13,508 bases of DNA, taken from assembly GCA_005880165.1 (NCBI GenBank), contig VBJP01000002.1:1-13508 (forward strand). The letters run 5' to 3'. Made by a program: the position numbers and the translations under genes. Of this stretch, positions 1 to 6,187 are shown one piece after another (positions within the stretch are counted from its first letter, which is position 1; every line of letters starts with the position of its first letter). The notes below the pieces were generated by a model. That model worked only from the letters and a program-made list of their open reading frames with translations. It ran no database searches and was not told the DNA's origin. Origin of the DNA: Chloroflexota bacterium (lineage in GTDB: Bacteria; Chloroflexota; Limnocylindria; QHBO01).

Positions 1-636
1 CTGGACCTCTACGTGGCGGCTCTCCTCGATCCATTTCTCGAAGTAGATCGAGTCGTCGCCAAACGCAGCCTGCGCTTCCGAACGAGCGAGCGGCAACGAG
101 GTCTCCATCTCCCTCGCCGTCCGCACCAGGCGCATGCCCCGCCCTCCGCCGCCCGCGGACGGCTTCAGCAGGACCGGGTAGCCCGCCTCCTCCGCCTGGG
201 CCAGGGCATCGTTGAGGTCGGTAACGATCCCCCGGCTGCCCGGCACGGTCGGGAGCCCATTCGCGGCCAGCATCCGGCGCACGGCGTACTTGCTGGCGAA
301 GCGCTCGAGCACCTCCGCCCTGGGACCGATGAAGTGCAGGTCGTGCGCGGCGCATACCTCGGCGAAGCCGGCGTCCTCCGAGAGGAAGCCGTAGCCAGGG
401 TGCACGGCATCGCAGCCGGTGACCAGCGCGGCCGACACGAGGGCGGGCTGGTTCAGGTAGCTGCGGCGTGCCTCGGCAGGGCCGATGCAGATGGCCTCGT
501 CGGCGAGGCGCACGGCGAGTGTCTCGCGATCTGCCTCCGAGTAAGCGACCACCGCCGGAACTCCAAGGTCATGGCACGCACGCAGGATTCGGACCGCGAT
601 CTCGCCCCGATTGGCGATGAGGATCTTCCCGAACAT
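1..636 (-). CDS. accC: Biotin carboxylase, AccC subunit of acetyl-CoA carboxylase (N-terminal 212 residues, cut by window edge)
   Basis: The ATP-dependent enzyme that carboxylates biotin on the carrier protein, the first half-reaction of acetyl-CoA carboxylase (cytosolic). The gene runs off the left edge, so only the N-terminal 212 of the usual ~450 residues are visible. Seen: the FGKILIANRGEIAVR start typical of the family, HPGYGFLSE at 79-87, K116, K158 followed by the glycine-rich ATP loop GGGGRGM (162-168), and E-x-RHVEVQ at the edge (H208, E210). These match the E. coli K116/K159/H209/E211 pattern. The ATG shares one base with the fabD stop (TGATG), so translation is probably coupled. 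It is last in the visible birA-to-accC run. Because the C-terminus is unseen, it could be a plain biotin carboxylase or a longer fusion carrying its own biotinyl domain. That matters because the AccB-like protein upstream lacks the biotin lysine. Confidence 0.95.
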   Translation of the reverse strand, partial: MFGKILIANRGEIAVRILRACHDLGVPAVVAYSEADRETLAVRLADEAICIGPAEARRSYLNQPALVSAALVTGCDAVHPGYGFLSEDAGFAEVCAAHDLHFIGPRAEVLERFASKYAVRRMLAANGLPTVPGSRGIVTDLNDALAQAEEAGYPVLLKPSAGGGGRGMRLVRTAREMETSLPLARSEAQAAFGDDSIYFEKWIEESRHVEVQ

Positions 637-1610
637 CAAGCCGGTGCCGGAGTTGGCACCTGGACGGCGACTTGCAGCGCCGCGACGGTGTCGTGCAGGG
701 TCATTGAGTCCGTCACGTTCAGGATGCGCGCCTGGGGGGCGATGCGGCGCACCATGCCGCTCAGCGCCGCCCCTGGGCCGCATTCGACGAATGTGTCCAC
801 GCCCTGGGCGACCATGCGCTCAACACTCGCCACCCACTCGACCGGGGAGCTGACCTGGCGGGCAAGCAGCGCGCGGATGCTGGTGGCCTCATGAACCGGT
901 TCGCCGGTCACGTTGCTCACGATGGGCGGGTCGGCGTCGGACCAGGCCACCGTGTCGAAGGCCCGCTCCAGCGCTTCGCCGACCGGCGCCATCGCCGGCG
1001 AGTGGAACGGACCGCTGACTCGCAGCCGGATGAGGCGTTTGGCGCCGGCATCGCGCAACAGTCGCTCCGCGGCGGCGAGCGCGGCGCTCGTCCCGGAGAT
1101 GACGACCTGCCCCGGAGCGTTGTCATTGGCGACGATGAGCGAGCCGAATGGCGCAACTGCTCCGATGGTCTCCTCGATGCGACGACGGTCGAGGCCGATC
1201 ACCGCCACCATGCCGCCACCAACCCCGGCTTCAGCCATCAGCGAGCCGCGGAGCGAGACGAGGCGCAGCGCATCCAGCTCGGAAAGCACCCCGGCGGCGG
1301 CGAGGGCCGCGTATTCACCCACCGAATGCCCCGCCGCGAAGGCCGGGAAGAGCGACGTGCCGGCATCGGAGCACGCCTCGCGAAGGGCGGCGACGCACGC
1401 GAGCGACGTGGCCACCAGGCACGGCTGGGTCTGTCGGGTGTCATTCAGACGGTCCCCCGGGCCGTTCCAGCAGATGGCCGACACCGCCCAGCCCAGCGCC
1501 TCGTCAGCCGCAGCGTAGGCGGCTCGAGCGGCGGGCGACGCATCGGCGAGCTCTTTTCCCATGCCAACCGCCTGCGATCCCTGCGGCGAGAAGAGCAGCG
1601 CCAGGCTCAC
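636..1610 (-). CDS. fabD: Malonyl-CoA:ACP S-malonyltransferase
   Basis: Transfers malonyl from CoA to acyl carrier protein, feeding type II fatty acid synthesis with the product of the acetyl-CoA carboxylase encoded around it. It is 324 residues, slightly longer than the usual ~310. Seen: nucleophile serine S96 in GHSVGEY (94-100), R121 in the expected carboxylate-binding place, active-site H203 in GPFHS (200-204), and the late VECGPG motif. The N-terminal oxyanion motif reads FSPQGSQ (7-13) where FPGQGSQ is usual. The glutamine is kept but the P-G order is altered. The start is GTG at 1610-1608, overlapping the accB stop as GTGA. The stop overlaps the accC ATG by one base. Placing fabD between accB and accC makes malonyl-CoA production and use one translation unit. 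Confidence 0.95.
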   Translation of the reverse strand: MSLALLFSPQGSQAVGMGKELADASPAARAAYAAADEALGWAVSAICWNGPGDRLNDTRQTQPCLVATSLACVAALREACSDAGTSLFPAFAAGHSVGEYAALAAAGVLSELDALRLVSLRGSLMAEAGVGGGMVAVIGLDRRRIEETIGAVAPFGSLIVANDNAPGQVVISGTSAALAAAERLLRDAGAKRLIRLRVSGPFHSPAMAPVGEALERAFDTVAWSDADPPIVSNVTGEPVHEATSIRALLARQVSSPVEWVASVERMVAQGVDTFVECGPGAALSGMVRRIAPQARILNVTDSMTLHDTVAALQVAVQVPTPAPA

Positions 1611-2101
1611 GAGGCAACGGCCTCGAGCTCGATGAGCAGCTGGCCGTACTCAACGGCCTCGCCCGCCTCCGTGACCAGGTTGCGCACGACCCCCGAACGC
1701 GGAGCGCGGACGTCATGGCGCACCCCCAGCACCTCCACGTACCCGAGTGGATCGCCCTTCTCGACACTGCGCCCCGGACCGAGGCCCTCCGCGTAGGCGA
1801 AATACCCCACCGCCGGCGACATGACGCCAGCGGGATCGGGAGTGGGTGGACGCGGATGATGGACGGCGCGACTGGCCTGCGCGCCGTGCGCGGGAGCCGA
1901 ATGGGGCGGCGTCGATGCCGCAGCCGCAGCCTTCACACCTGCCGGAGAGCTGCCGCCCGGGGGCGCCACAACTCGGACTCGGAGCTCTCCGCGCCGCACC
2001 TCGATCTCGCCCAGAGCGTGCCGCGTGAGGCGCTCGGTCAGCTGCTGGATGAGACTCGCCACCAGGGTGGCCGAGACGGTGTCATCATCCCGGTTCGTCA
2101 C
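1607..2101 (-). CDS. accB: AccB-like biotin carboxyl carrier protein lacking the biotin-acceptor lysine
   Basis: A 164-residue homologue of the carrier that normally swings biotin between AccC and AccAD. Seen: an N-terminal AccB-type segment (about 14-45, LIQQLTERLTRHALGEIEV then an R-G-E-L-R-V-R-V strand), an Ala/Pro/His linker (about 47-92), and a C-terminal biotinyl/lipoyl hammerhead (about 93-160) with SPAVGYF, V-E-K-G-D-P-L, R-A-P-R-S-G and E-A-V-E-Y-G-Q-L-L. Where the family has E-A-M-K-M, this protein has E123-V-L-G126-V127. The only lysines are K57 in the linker and K115 in the strand before the turn. The flanks stay in frame and both gene ends overlap neighbours (GTGA with accA and with fabD), so a frameshift or pseudogene looks unlikely. 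Known precedent: plant BADC proteins are AccB homologues without the lysine that act within the carboxylase complex. Whether this one is structural, regulatory or lipoylation-like is unknown. Confidence 0.88.
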   Translation of the reverse strand: MTNRDDDTVSATLVASLIQQLTERLTRHALGEIEVRRGELRVRVVAPPGGSSPAGVKAAAAASTPPHSAPAHGAQASRAVHHPRPPTPDPAGVMSPAVGYFAYAEGLGPGRSVEKGDPLGYVEVLGVRHDVRAPRSGVVRNLVTEAGEAVEYGQLLIELEAVAS

Positions 2102-3078
2102 GACTCATCCTCGCTCTCCGCGACGTCCTCGCCGGATGGCCAGATCTCGCTCCAGCGCGGGCGTCGCGGGACACCCGGCAGTCGCAGGATGCGACCGATG
2201 CGGTGACGCAGCGACGGAAGCTCCGGCTCCACCGCGGGCGCGCCAGCCTCGGTGTAGGTGCCGATGTGTCGCAGGCGGGCGTATCGGCTGGTGAGCAGCT
2301 CCGGGGTGGCCGTTGGGCCGATCGACGTCAGCGCGTCGAGGAGGGCGCGCTTGATCGCGCGGGCCGCCGCCTCGTGGTCGCTGTGAGCCCCGTCGCCCGG
2401 CTCATCGATGATCCCGTCGATCACCCCCAGCTCGAGCTGATCGGCCGCGGTCATGCGCATGGCGGCAGCCGCCATGGGCGCGGCCTCCGGCGCGCGCCAG
2501 AGGATGGCGGCGCATCCCTCGGGGGAGATCACGGAGTAGACCGCGTTCTCGAGCGCAAGGACCCGATCTCCCACGCCGATCGCCAGCGCGCCGCCCGAAC
2601 CGCCCTCCCCGACGATCACCACCACGGTCGGCACCTGGATCCCGGTCATGAGCTTGACCGAGCTAGCGATCGCTTCTGCCTGGCCGCGCTCCTCGGCGGC
2701 CGGTCCCGGAAAGGCGCCGGCCGTATCGAGGAAGGTGACCACTGGCAATCCCAGCTTGTCGGCAAGGCGCATGAGGCGCTGTGCCTTCCGGAACCCTTCC
2801 GGATGCGCAGACCCGAAGTTGCGCATGATGTTCGATTCGGTATCGGTCCCCTTCTGGTGGCCGATGACCATGACCGGCCGGCCTTCCAGGAGCGCTGGTC
2901 CGCCAACCATGGCCGGGTCGTCCCGGAAGCCGCGATCGCCATGCAGCTCGATGAAGTCATCGAAGATCCTGGGAATCAGGTCAAGCGTCCGCGGGCGCTG
3001 CGGATGGCGCGCCAGCTGGACTCGTCGCCAGGCGGCGTCGACCGCAGCCTGATCGGGAACGGCCATCAGCTCGGTCAT
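2098..3078 (-). CDS. accA: Acetyl-CoA carboxylase carboxyltransferase subunit alpha
   Basis: One half of the carboxyltransferase that moves CO2 from carboxybiotin to acetyl-CoA, giving malonyl-CoA. It is 326 residues, a usual family length. Seen: DFIELHGDRGFRDD (41-54), GHQKGTDTESNI (73-84), HPEGFRKAQRLM (92-103), LDTAGAFPG (117-125, where TPGAYPG is commoner), GEGGSGGALAI (157-167) and SPEGCAAILWR (185-195). The chosen ATG (3078-3076) gives MTELMAVPDQ and overlaps the accD stop as ATGA. The longer upstream reading frame would run 55 codons into accD and has no family similarity. After the conserved domain comes a basic then acidic tail (about 264-326) ending in E-S-E-D-E-S. The stop overlaps the accB GTG. 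AccA and AccD should form the alpha2-beta2 transferase. Confidence 0.95.
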   Translation of the reverse strand: MTELMAVPDQAAVDAAWRRVQLARHPQRPRTLDLIPRIFDDFIELHGDRGFRDDPAMVGGPALLEGRPVMVIGHQKGTDTESNIMRNFGSAHPEGFRKAQRLMRLADKLGLPVVTFLDTAGAFPGPAAEERGQAEAIASSVKLMTGIQVPTVVVIVGEGGSGGALAIGVGDRVLALENAVYSVISPEGCAAILWRAPEAAPMAAAAMRMTAADQLELGVIDGIIDEPGDGAHSDHEAAARAIKRALLDALTSIGPTATPELLTSRYARLRHIGTYTEAGAPAVEPELPSLRHRIGRILRLPGVPRRPRWSEIWPSGEDVAESEDES

Positions 3079-4103
3079 CGCTCGTCCTCGGTCGTCGCCG
3101 GTTCCGGTGCGCCAGGGGATCGCGCCGGGCGGTCGCCGTTGCCGGAGCCGCTCGCATCGGGCTCCACCCTGATGCCGATCGTCTCGCTGACAGCACCGCC
3201 CACCCGTTCGGCGAGACCGGACAGGACCCCAATCGGTCCCCACGCGTGCTGACCTTCCTCGCGCTCGATCTCCTCCACGGGCGCCACCGGAAGGAGCCTC
3301 AGCAGGCGCGAAAGCGTGCTGCGCAGCTCCGCCCTCGGCGTGATCATGTCCACGAAGCCGCGCTCGAGCAGGAACTCGGCGCTCTGGAAACCCTCGGGCA
3401 GCTCCTCACCAACGGTGCCGCTCGCGACCCTCGCGCCCGCGAACCCGATCAGCGCCCGCGGCTCGGCGATGATCGCATCGCCCAGGGAAGCGAAGCTGGC
3501 GAGCACGCCGCCGGTGGTGGGATCGGTCAGGATGCTGATGAATGGGACGCCCGCGTCATCGAGCCGGGCGAGCGGCGCGGTGGTCTTGGCCAGCTGCAGG
3601 AGCGACAGGGTTCCTTCCTGCATGCGCGCGCCCCCGGAGGCGCTCACGATGATCGCCGGCACTCGTTCGGCGAGCGCCGCCTCGAAGCAGCGCGCGATCT
3701 TCTCACCGACCACGCTGCCCATGGAGCCGCCCATGAAGCGGAAGTCGAAGAGGCCGATGGCGACCCGCTGCCCGTCGATGGCTCCCGTCCCCCACACTGC
3801 TGCCTCGCGGAGGCCGGTCTTGACCTTGGCCGCCTCGATTCGGTCCGGGTAGGGCTTCTGGTCGGCGAAACCCAGCGGATCCCCGGATTCGAGCGAGGCG
3901 TCGCGTTCGGCGAAGCTTCCATCATCGAGCAGCAGCTCGATGCGTTCACCGATCCCCATCCGGAAGTGATGGCCGCAATGGGGGCAGACCCGCAGGTTTC
4001 GCTCGAGCTGCTTGTTGAAGACCTGCTGCTCGCACGACGGGCATTTCGTCCAGGCGTCGGTGGGGCCGGAACGGCGGCGGCTGAACGGGAACTTGATGGG
4101 CAT
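3075..4103 (-). CDS. accD: Acetyl-CoA carboxylase carboxyltransferase subunit beta
   Basis: Partner of AccA in the carboxyltransferase. It is 342 residues with the ATG at 4103-4101. Seen: a four-cysteine zinc ribbon C21-x2-C24-x15-C40-x2-C43 with the family WTKCPSC lead-in, MGGSMGSVVGEK (124-135), oxyanion loop SASGGARMQEG (154-164), TDPTTGGV (193-200) and GFAG (220-223). The last ~30 residues are a Gly/Pro/Glu-rich tail. An in-frame start 51 bases upstream was rejected because those residues overlap the preceding gene and are not AccD-like. From this ATG the spacing to the preceding stop is 4 bases. No strong ribosome site precedes it, which suggests translational coupling to the small membrane protein gene upstream. 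The stop overlaps accA as ATGA. Confidence 0.95.
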   Translation of the reverse strand: MPIKFPFSRRRSGPTDAWTKCPSCEQQVFNKQLERNLRVCPHCGHHFRMGIGERIELLLDDGSFAERDASLESGDPLGFADQKPYPDRIEAAKVKTGLREAAVWGTGAIDGQRVAIGLFDFRFMGGSMGSVVGEKIARCFEAALAERVPAIIVSASGGARMQEGTLSLLQLAKTTAPLARLDDAGVPFISILTDPTTGGVLASFASLGDAIIAEPRALIGFAGARVASGTVGEELPEGFQSAEFLLERGFVDMITPRAELRSTLSRLLRLLPVAPVEEIEREEGQHAWGPIGVLSGLAERVGGAVSETIGIRVEPDASGSGNGDRPARSPGAPEPATTEDER

Positions 4104-4107
4104 CGGC

Positions 4108-4425
4108 TCAGCTCGAACGATGCGTGCCGCGCCAGACGGCATACGCCGTGACACCCACGCCGACGGCCGCGGACGAGACGGCCCCGGTCAGGAGCAGCCA
4201 GGTCGGGACGTGGAAGTCGAAGCGGCCAGCGCGCCGGCCTGCCGCCACGCGCCGCGCGAGGTCTGCTTCGAAGCGCGCGCTCACGGGCACGGGCGCCAGG
4301 GCTATCCGCAGCTGATCCGCCGTGTCGAGCAGCGGCCGAAGCTCACGTTCGCGGGTGGCGAAACCGCCGGTGAGCAGACTGTCGAGCGCCCGGTCAAGAC
4401 GTTCAGCCGGGGTGCGGTCGGCCAC
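4108..4425 (-). CDS. Small single-pass membrane protein next to the ECF sigma factor, possible anti-sigma factor
   Basis: A 105-residue protein with a charged helical cytosolic part (about 1-72, rich in Arg, Leu and Ala), one membrane helix (about 74-97: TWLLLTGAVSSAAVGVGV then TAYAVW) and a short basic end. A GTG start at 4425 is preceded by an AAAGGAG ribosome site with about 4 bases of spacing, which makes the start convincing. It follows a sigma-factor gene by 117 bases and precedes accD by 4. Position, size and one-helix layout fit a sigma-associated membrane regulator. There is no cysteine at all, so it lacks the H-x3-C-x2-C zinc motif of classic ZAS anti-sigma factors. The anti-sigma role is inference from context only. 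It could instead be an unrelated membrane anchor for the carboxylase genes that follow. Confidence 0.7.
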   Translation of the reverse strand: MADRTPAERLDRALDSLLTGGFATRERELRPLLDTADQLRIALAPVPVSARFEADLARRVAAGRRAGRFDFHVPTWLLLTGAVSSAAVGVGVTAYAVWRGTHRSS

Positions 4426-4542
4426 AGAGCTCCTTTCGCGCGATCAAGGGAGGCGCAGCTACCCGAAGGAGCTGGTCATGGTACGAAACACCACGGTGGA
4501 CATTTCGTTACACCGTCGCGCCCTCCGGCGCGGGCGCCGGGC

Positions 4543-5142
4543 TCAGCGGCGGAGGTGCCCTGCGAGGTCCTTCAGGGCGCGGTGGAGGAGGACGCGGACG
4601 GCACCCTCCGATCGGTCGAGCACCTCGCCGATCTCCCGGGCGCTCAATCCATCGGCGAAGCGCAGCAGCACGACCTGCCGCCGGTCATCCGGGAGCGCGA
4701 TCACTGCGGCGCGGATTCGGCGTGCTTCCTCCGCCTGCAGCGCGAGACCGGCAGGGTCTGCGTCCGGGGCGGGCGGCTCGAGCGGGATCGCGTCCATCGG
4801 CTCCGTGCGCCGGCGAGCGCGCGTCCGGTGCGCATTCGCGATCGTGTTACGGGCGATCCGGAAGAGCCAGGCGCGGAAGCTGGCTCCCTCGTTCCGGAAT
4901 GAGCCGATGCCCCGCAGCGCGGCCATGAACGTGCGGGCGGTGACGTCCTCAGCGTCGTGGTGATCTCCGAGCTGGTAGAAGGCATAGCTGTAGACCGCGT
5001 CGAGGTATCGGCGATAGAGCACTGCGAATGTCGCCCGGTCGTGCTGCGCAGAGCTGACCGCCGAAAAGTCGGGATCCCGTTGCGCGGCCCCTTCGGCGGC
5101 GGGATCGAAGGCGAGTGGCCCGATTGGCATCGACTCGCTCAT
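4543..5142 (-). CDS. RNA polymerase sigma factor, ECF (sigma-70 regions 2 and 4 only)
   Basis: A 199-residue ECF sigma factor directing RNA polymerase to its own promoter class. Seen: region 2 at about 37-108 (FAVLYRRYLDAVYSYAF; the core-binding D-A-E-D-V-T-A-R-T-F at 63-72; F-R-A-W-L-F-R-I-A-R-N at 89-99), an Asp/Pro-rich linker (about 113-135), and region 4 at about 140-195 (LPDDRRQVVLLRF, then the helix-turn-helix L-S-A-R-E-I-G-E-V-L at 166-175 and E-G-A-V-R-V-L-L-H-R-A-L). Region 3 and region 1 are absent, as in ECF factors. There is no extra C-terminal domain. The ATG (5142-5140) overlaps the birA stop as ATGA, so birA and the sigma factor are translated together. The downstream one-helix protein is the likely partner. 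Targets are unknown. The linkage with birA and acc genes suggests envelope or fatty-acid control, which is inference. Confidence 0.93.
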   Translation of the reverse strand: MSESMPIGPLAFDPAAEGAAQRDPDFSAVSSAQHDRATFAVLYRRYLDAVYSYAFYQLGDHHDAEDVTARTFMAALRGIGSFRNEGASFRAWLFRIARNTIANAHRTRARRRTEPMDAIPLEPPAPDADPAGLALQAEEARRIRAAVIALPDDRRQVVLLRFADGLSAREIGEVLDRSEGAVRVLLHRALKDLAGHLRR

Positions 5143-5957
5143 GCCAGGAGCATCGGAACTGCTTCGACGCCGACCTGGACCACCTCGCCGTAGGCGATGC
5201 TCACCACACCGCCATTGGTCTCGAGCTCGAGTGATCCGTCACCCGCAACGCCCCGCACCCGCCCGGCAACCACCCGTTCGCCAACCGAGATCCTCGCATC
5301 GCGGCCGTTCAGCCATGAGGCGGCCCGATAGCGCTCGAGCGGCGAGATGCCAGCCTCGAGCCCGGCGACCTCGCCGGCGAGGCCGATCAGGTAGGAACGC
5401 AACAGCGCGACACGGTCGACGGCGCCACCACCCAGGTCCATCAGCGAGGTGGCGCGCCCGGCGATCTCGGACGGCATCTCCGTGCGCGGCCAGTTGACGT
5501 TCACGCCAACCCCCAGGACCGCCTCCGAGATACGATCACCGGTGATGGCGGTCTCCAGGAGAAGGCCCGCCAGCTTGCGGCCACTCTCGTCCACGACGTC
5601 ATTCGGCCACTTCAGCCCGAGCCCGTCCCGCATCATGGGCGGCAGGACCGAACGGCACGCGTCCCGAACAGCGAGCGCCGTGGCGGCGCCCAGCAGCCAG
5701 GCATCGGTTGCATCGAGATCGGGTCGGATCCCGACCGAGACCATCAGGTTCACGCCCGCCGGTGAGCTCCAGGTGCGACCGTGTCGTCCGCGACCGGCCG
5801 TCTGCAGATCCGCGACGACGGCCGATCCCTCGTCGCCCTGGCGGAGGCGCTCCCAGGCTCGGTCATTCGTCGAGCCGATGCTCGCGTGGAACTCGACCGT
5901 CCGGCCGAGCCGGCGACCCGCATCGCCGGCGTTGCTCCAATCAGTGGCGATCGCCAT
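5139..5957 (-). CDS. birA: Biotin--[acetyl-CoA-carboxylase] ligase, without the DNA-binding domain
   Basis: Makes biotinyl-5'-AMP and attaches biotin to the lysine of a carrier protein. It is 272 residues and starts directly with the catalytic domain (S-I-G-S-T-N-D at 26-32), so it is a class I ligase with no N-terminal winged helix and should not repress transcription. Seen: the adenylate-binding loop GRGRHGR (55-61; GRGRRGR in E. coli), LKWPNDV (115-121), K128 in R-K-L-A-G-L-L-L-E, GVGVNVN (149-155), and a C-terminal SH3-like domain (about 220-265) with R-V-R-G-V and G-S-L-E-L. The ATG at 5957-5955 is the first sensible start. The upstream ribosome site is weak. It heads the run leading to accC but faces an AccB without an acceptor lysine, so its real substrate must be elsewhere or just outside the window. 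Confidence 0.93.
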   Translation of the reverse strand: MAIATDWSNAGDAGRRLGRTVEFHASIGSTNDRAWERLRQGDEGSAVVADLQTAGRGRHGRTWSSPAGVNLMVSVGIRPDLDATDAWLLGAATALAVRDACRSVLPPMMRDGLGLKWPNDVVDESGRKLAGLLLETAITGDRISEAVLGVGVNVNWPRTEMPSEIAGRATSLMDLGGGAVDRVALLRSYLIGLAGEVAGLEAGISPLERYRAASWLNGRDARISVGERVVAGRVRGVAGDGSLELETNGGVVSIAYGEVVQVGVEAVPMLLA

Positions 5958-6187
5958 GCGCTGATCCGTGCGAGTGATCGGCGGATTCTACTCCCCGACA
6001 TCCCGCTGAGCGCCTCCCGCGTTCTGCGGCCATTGCGCTCACCGGCTGAGGGTTATGGGCCCAATCCCAGGCGCGCCAGGCGCTAAACGCTCCTGGTCCG
6101 AGAGTTAGAGCCCAAGCTCGGAACGCGTCATGGTGTCTTCAGGGACGGCGGCCCTAGCGGAGCGCATGGCGCTACACTCGGCCTCCG
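5958..6187. promoter_or_regulatory. Divergent spacer between birA and trpS
   Basis: A 230-base non-coding spacer that must hold the promoters of both outward-facing operons. Seen inside it: a TAGAAT -10-like hexamer on the minus strand at 5985-5990 (28 bases before the birA ATG), a TACACT -10-like hexamer on the plus strand at 6173-6178 right before trpS, an 8-base palindrome TGGGCCCA at 6056-6063, an imperfect direct repeat at 6049-6064 and 6101-6115, and a short hairpin at 6076-6096. No -35 close to TTGACA stands at the right distance from either -10. No T-box stem or specifier loop was recognised ahead of trpS. Confidence 0.6.
6173..6187 (+). promoter_or_regulatory. Putative -10 element for a leaderless trpS message
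   Basis: TACACT at 6173-6178 matches the TANNNT -10 consensus. Transcription would begin about 7 bases after it, at or 1-3 bases before the trpS ATG at 6188. The bases between (CGGCCTCC) contain no Shine-Dalgarno sequence. Both facts point to a leaderless mRNA. No clear -35 was found. The call is an inference from spacing. Confidence 0.45.

Noticed and set aside
1607..2101. The idea that the missing lysine in accB comes from a frameshift around the motif
   Set aside because: Both sides of the motif align to AccB in the same frame with the expected spacing, and the other two frames contain no A-M-K-M.
2098..3243. A longer accA starting at 3243
   Set aside because: The extra 55 residues lie inside accD in another frame and look non-protein-like. 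The ATG at 3078 overlaps the accD stop as ATGA and gives a normal AccA N-terminus.
891..3252. Long plus-strand open frames (891-1796, 1148-2206, 2203-3252) opposite fabD, accB and accA
   Set aside because: They are antisense to clearly conserved genes and their translations are low-complexity Arg/Gly/Pro strings without motifs.
6047..6120. A tRNA-like set of short stems in the birA-trpS spacer, considered as a tRNA or T-box
   Set aside because: No T-loop GTTCRANYC motif, no acceptor stem or CCA, and no T-box sequence. The pairings do not make a cloverleaf.
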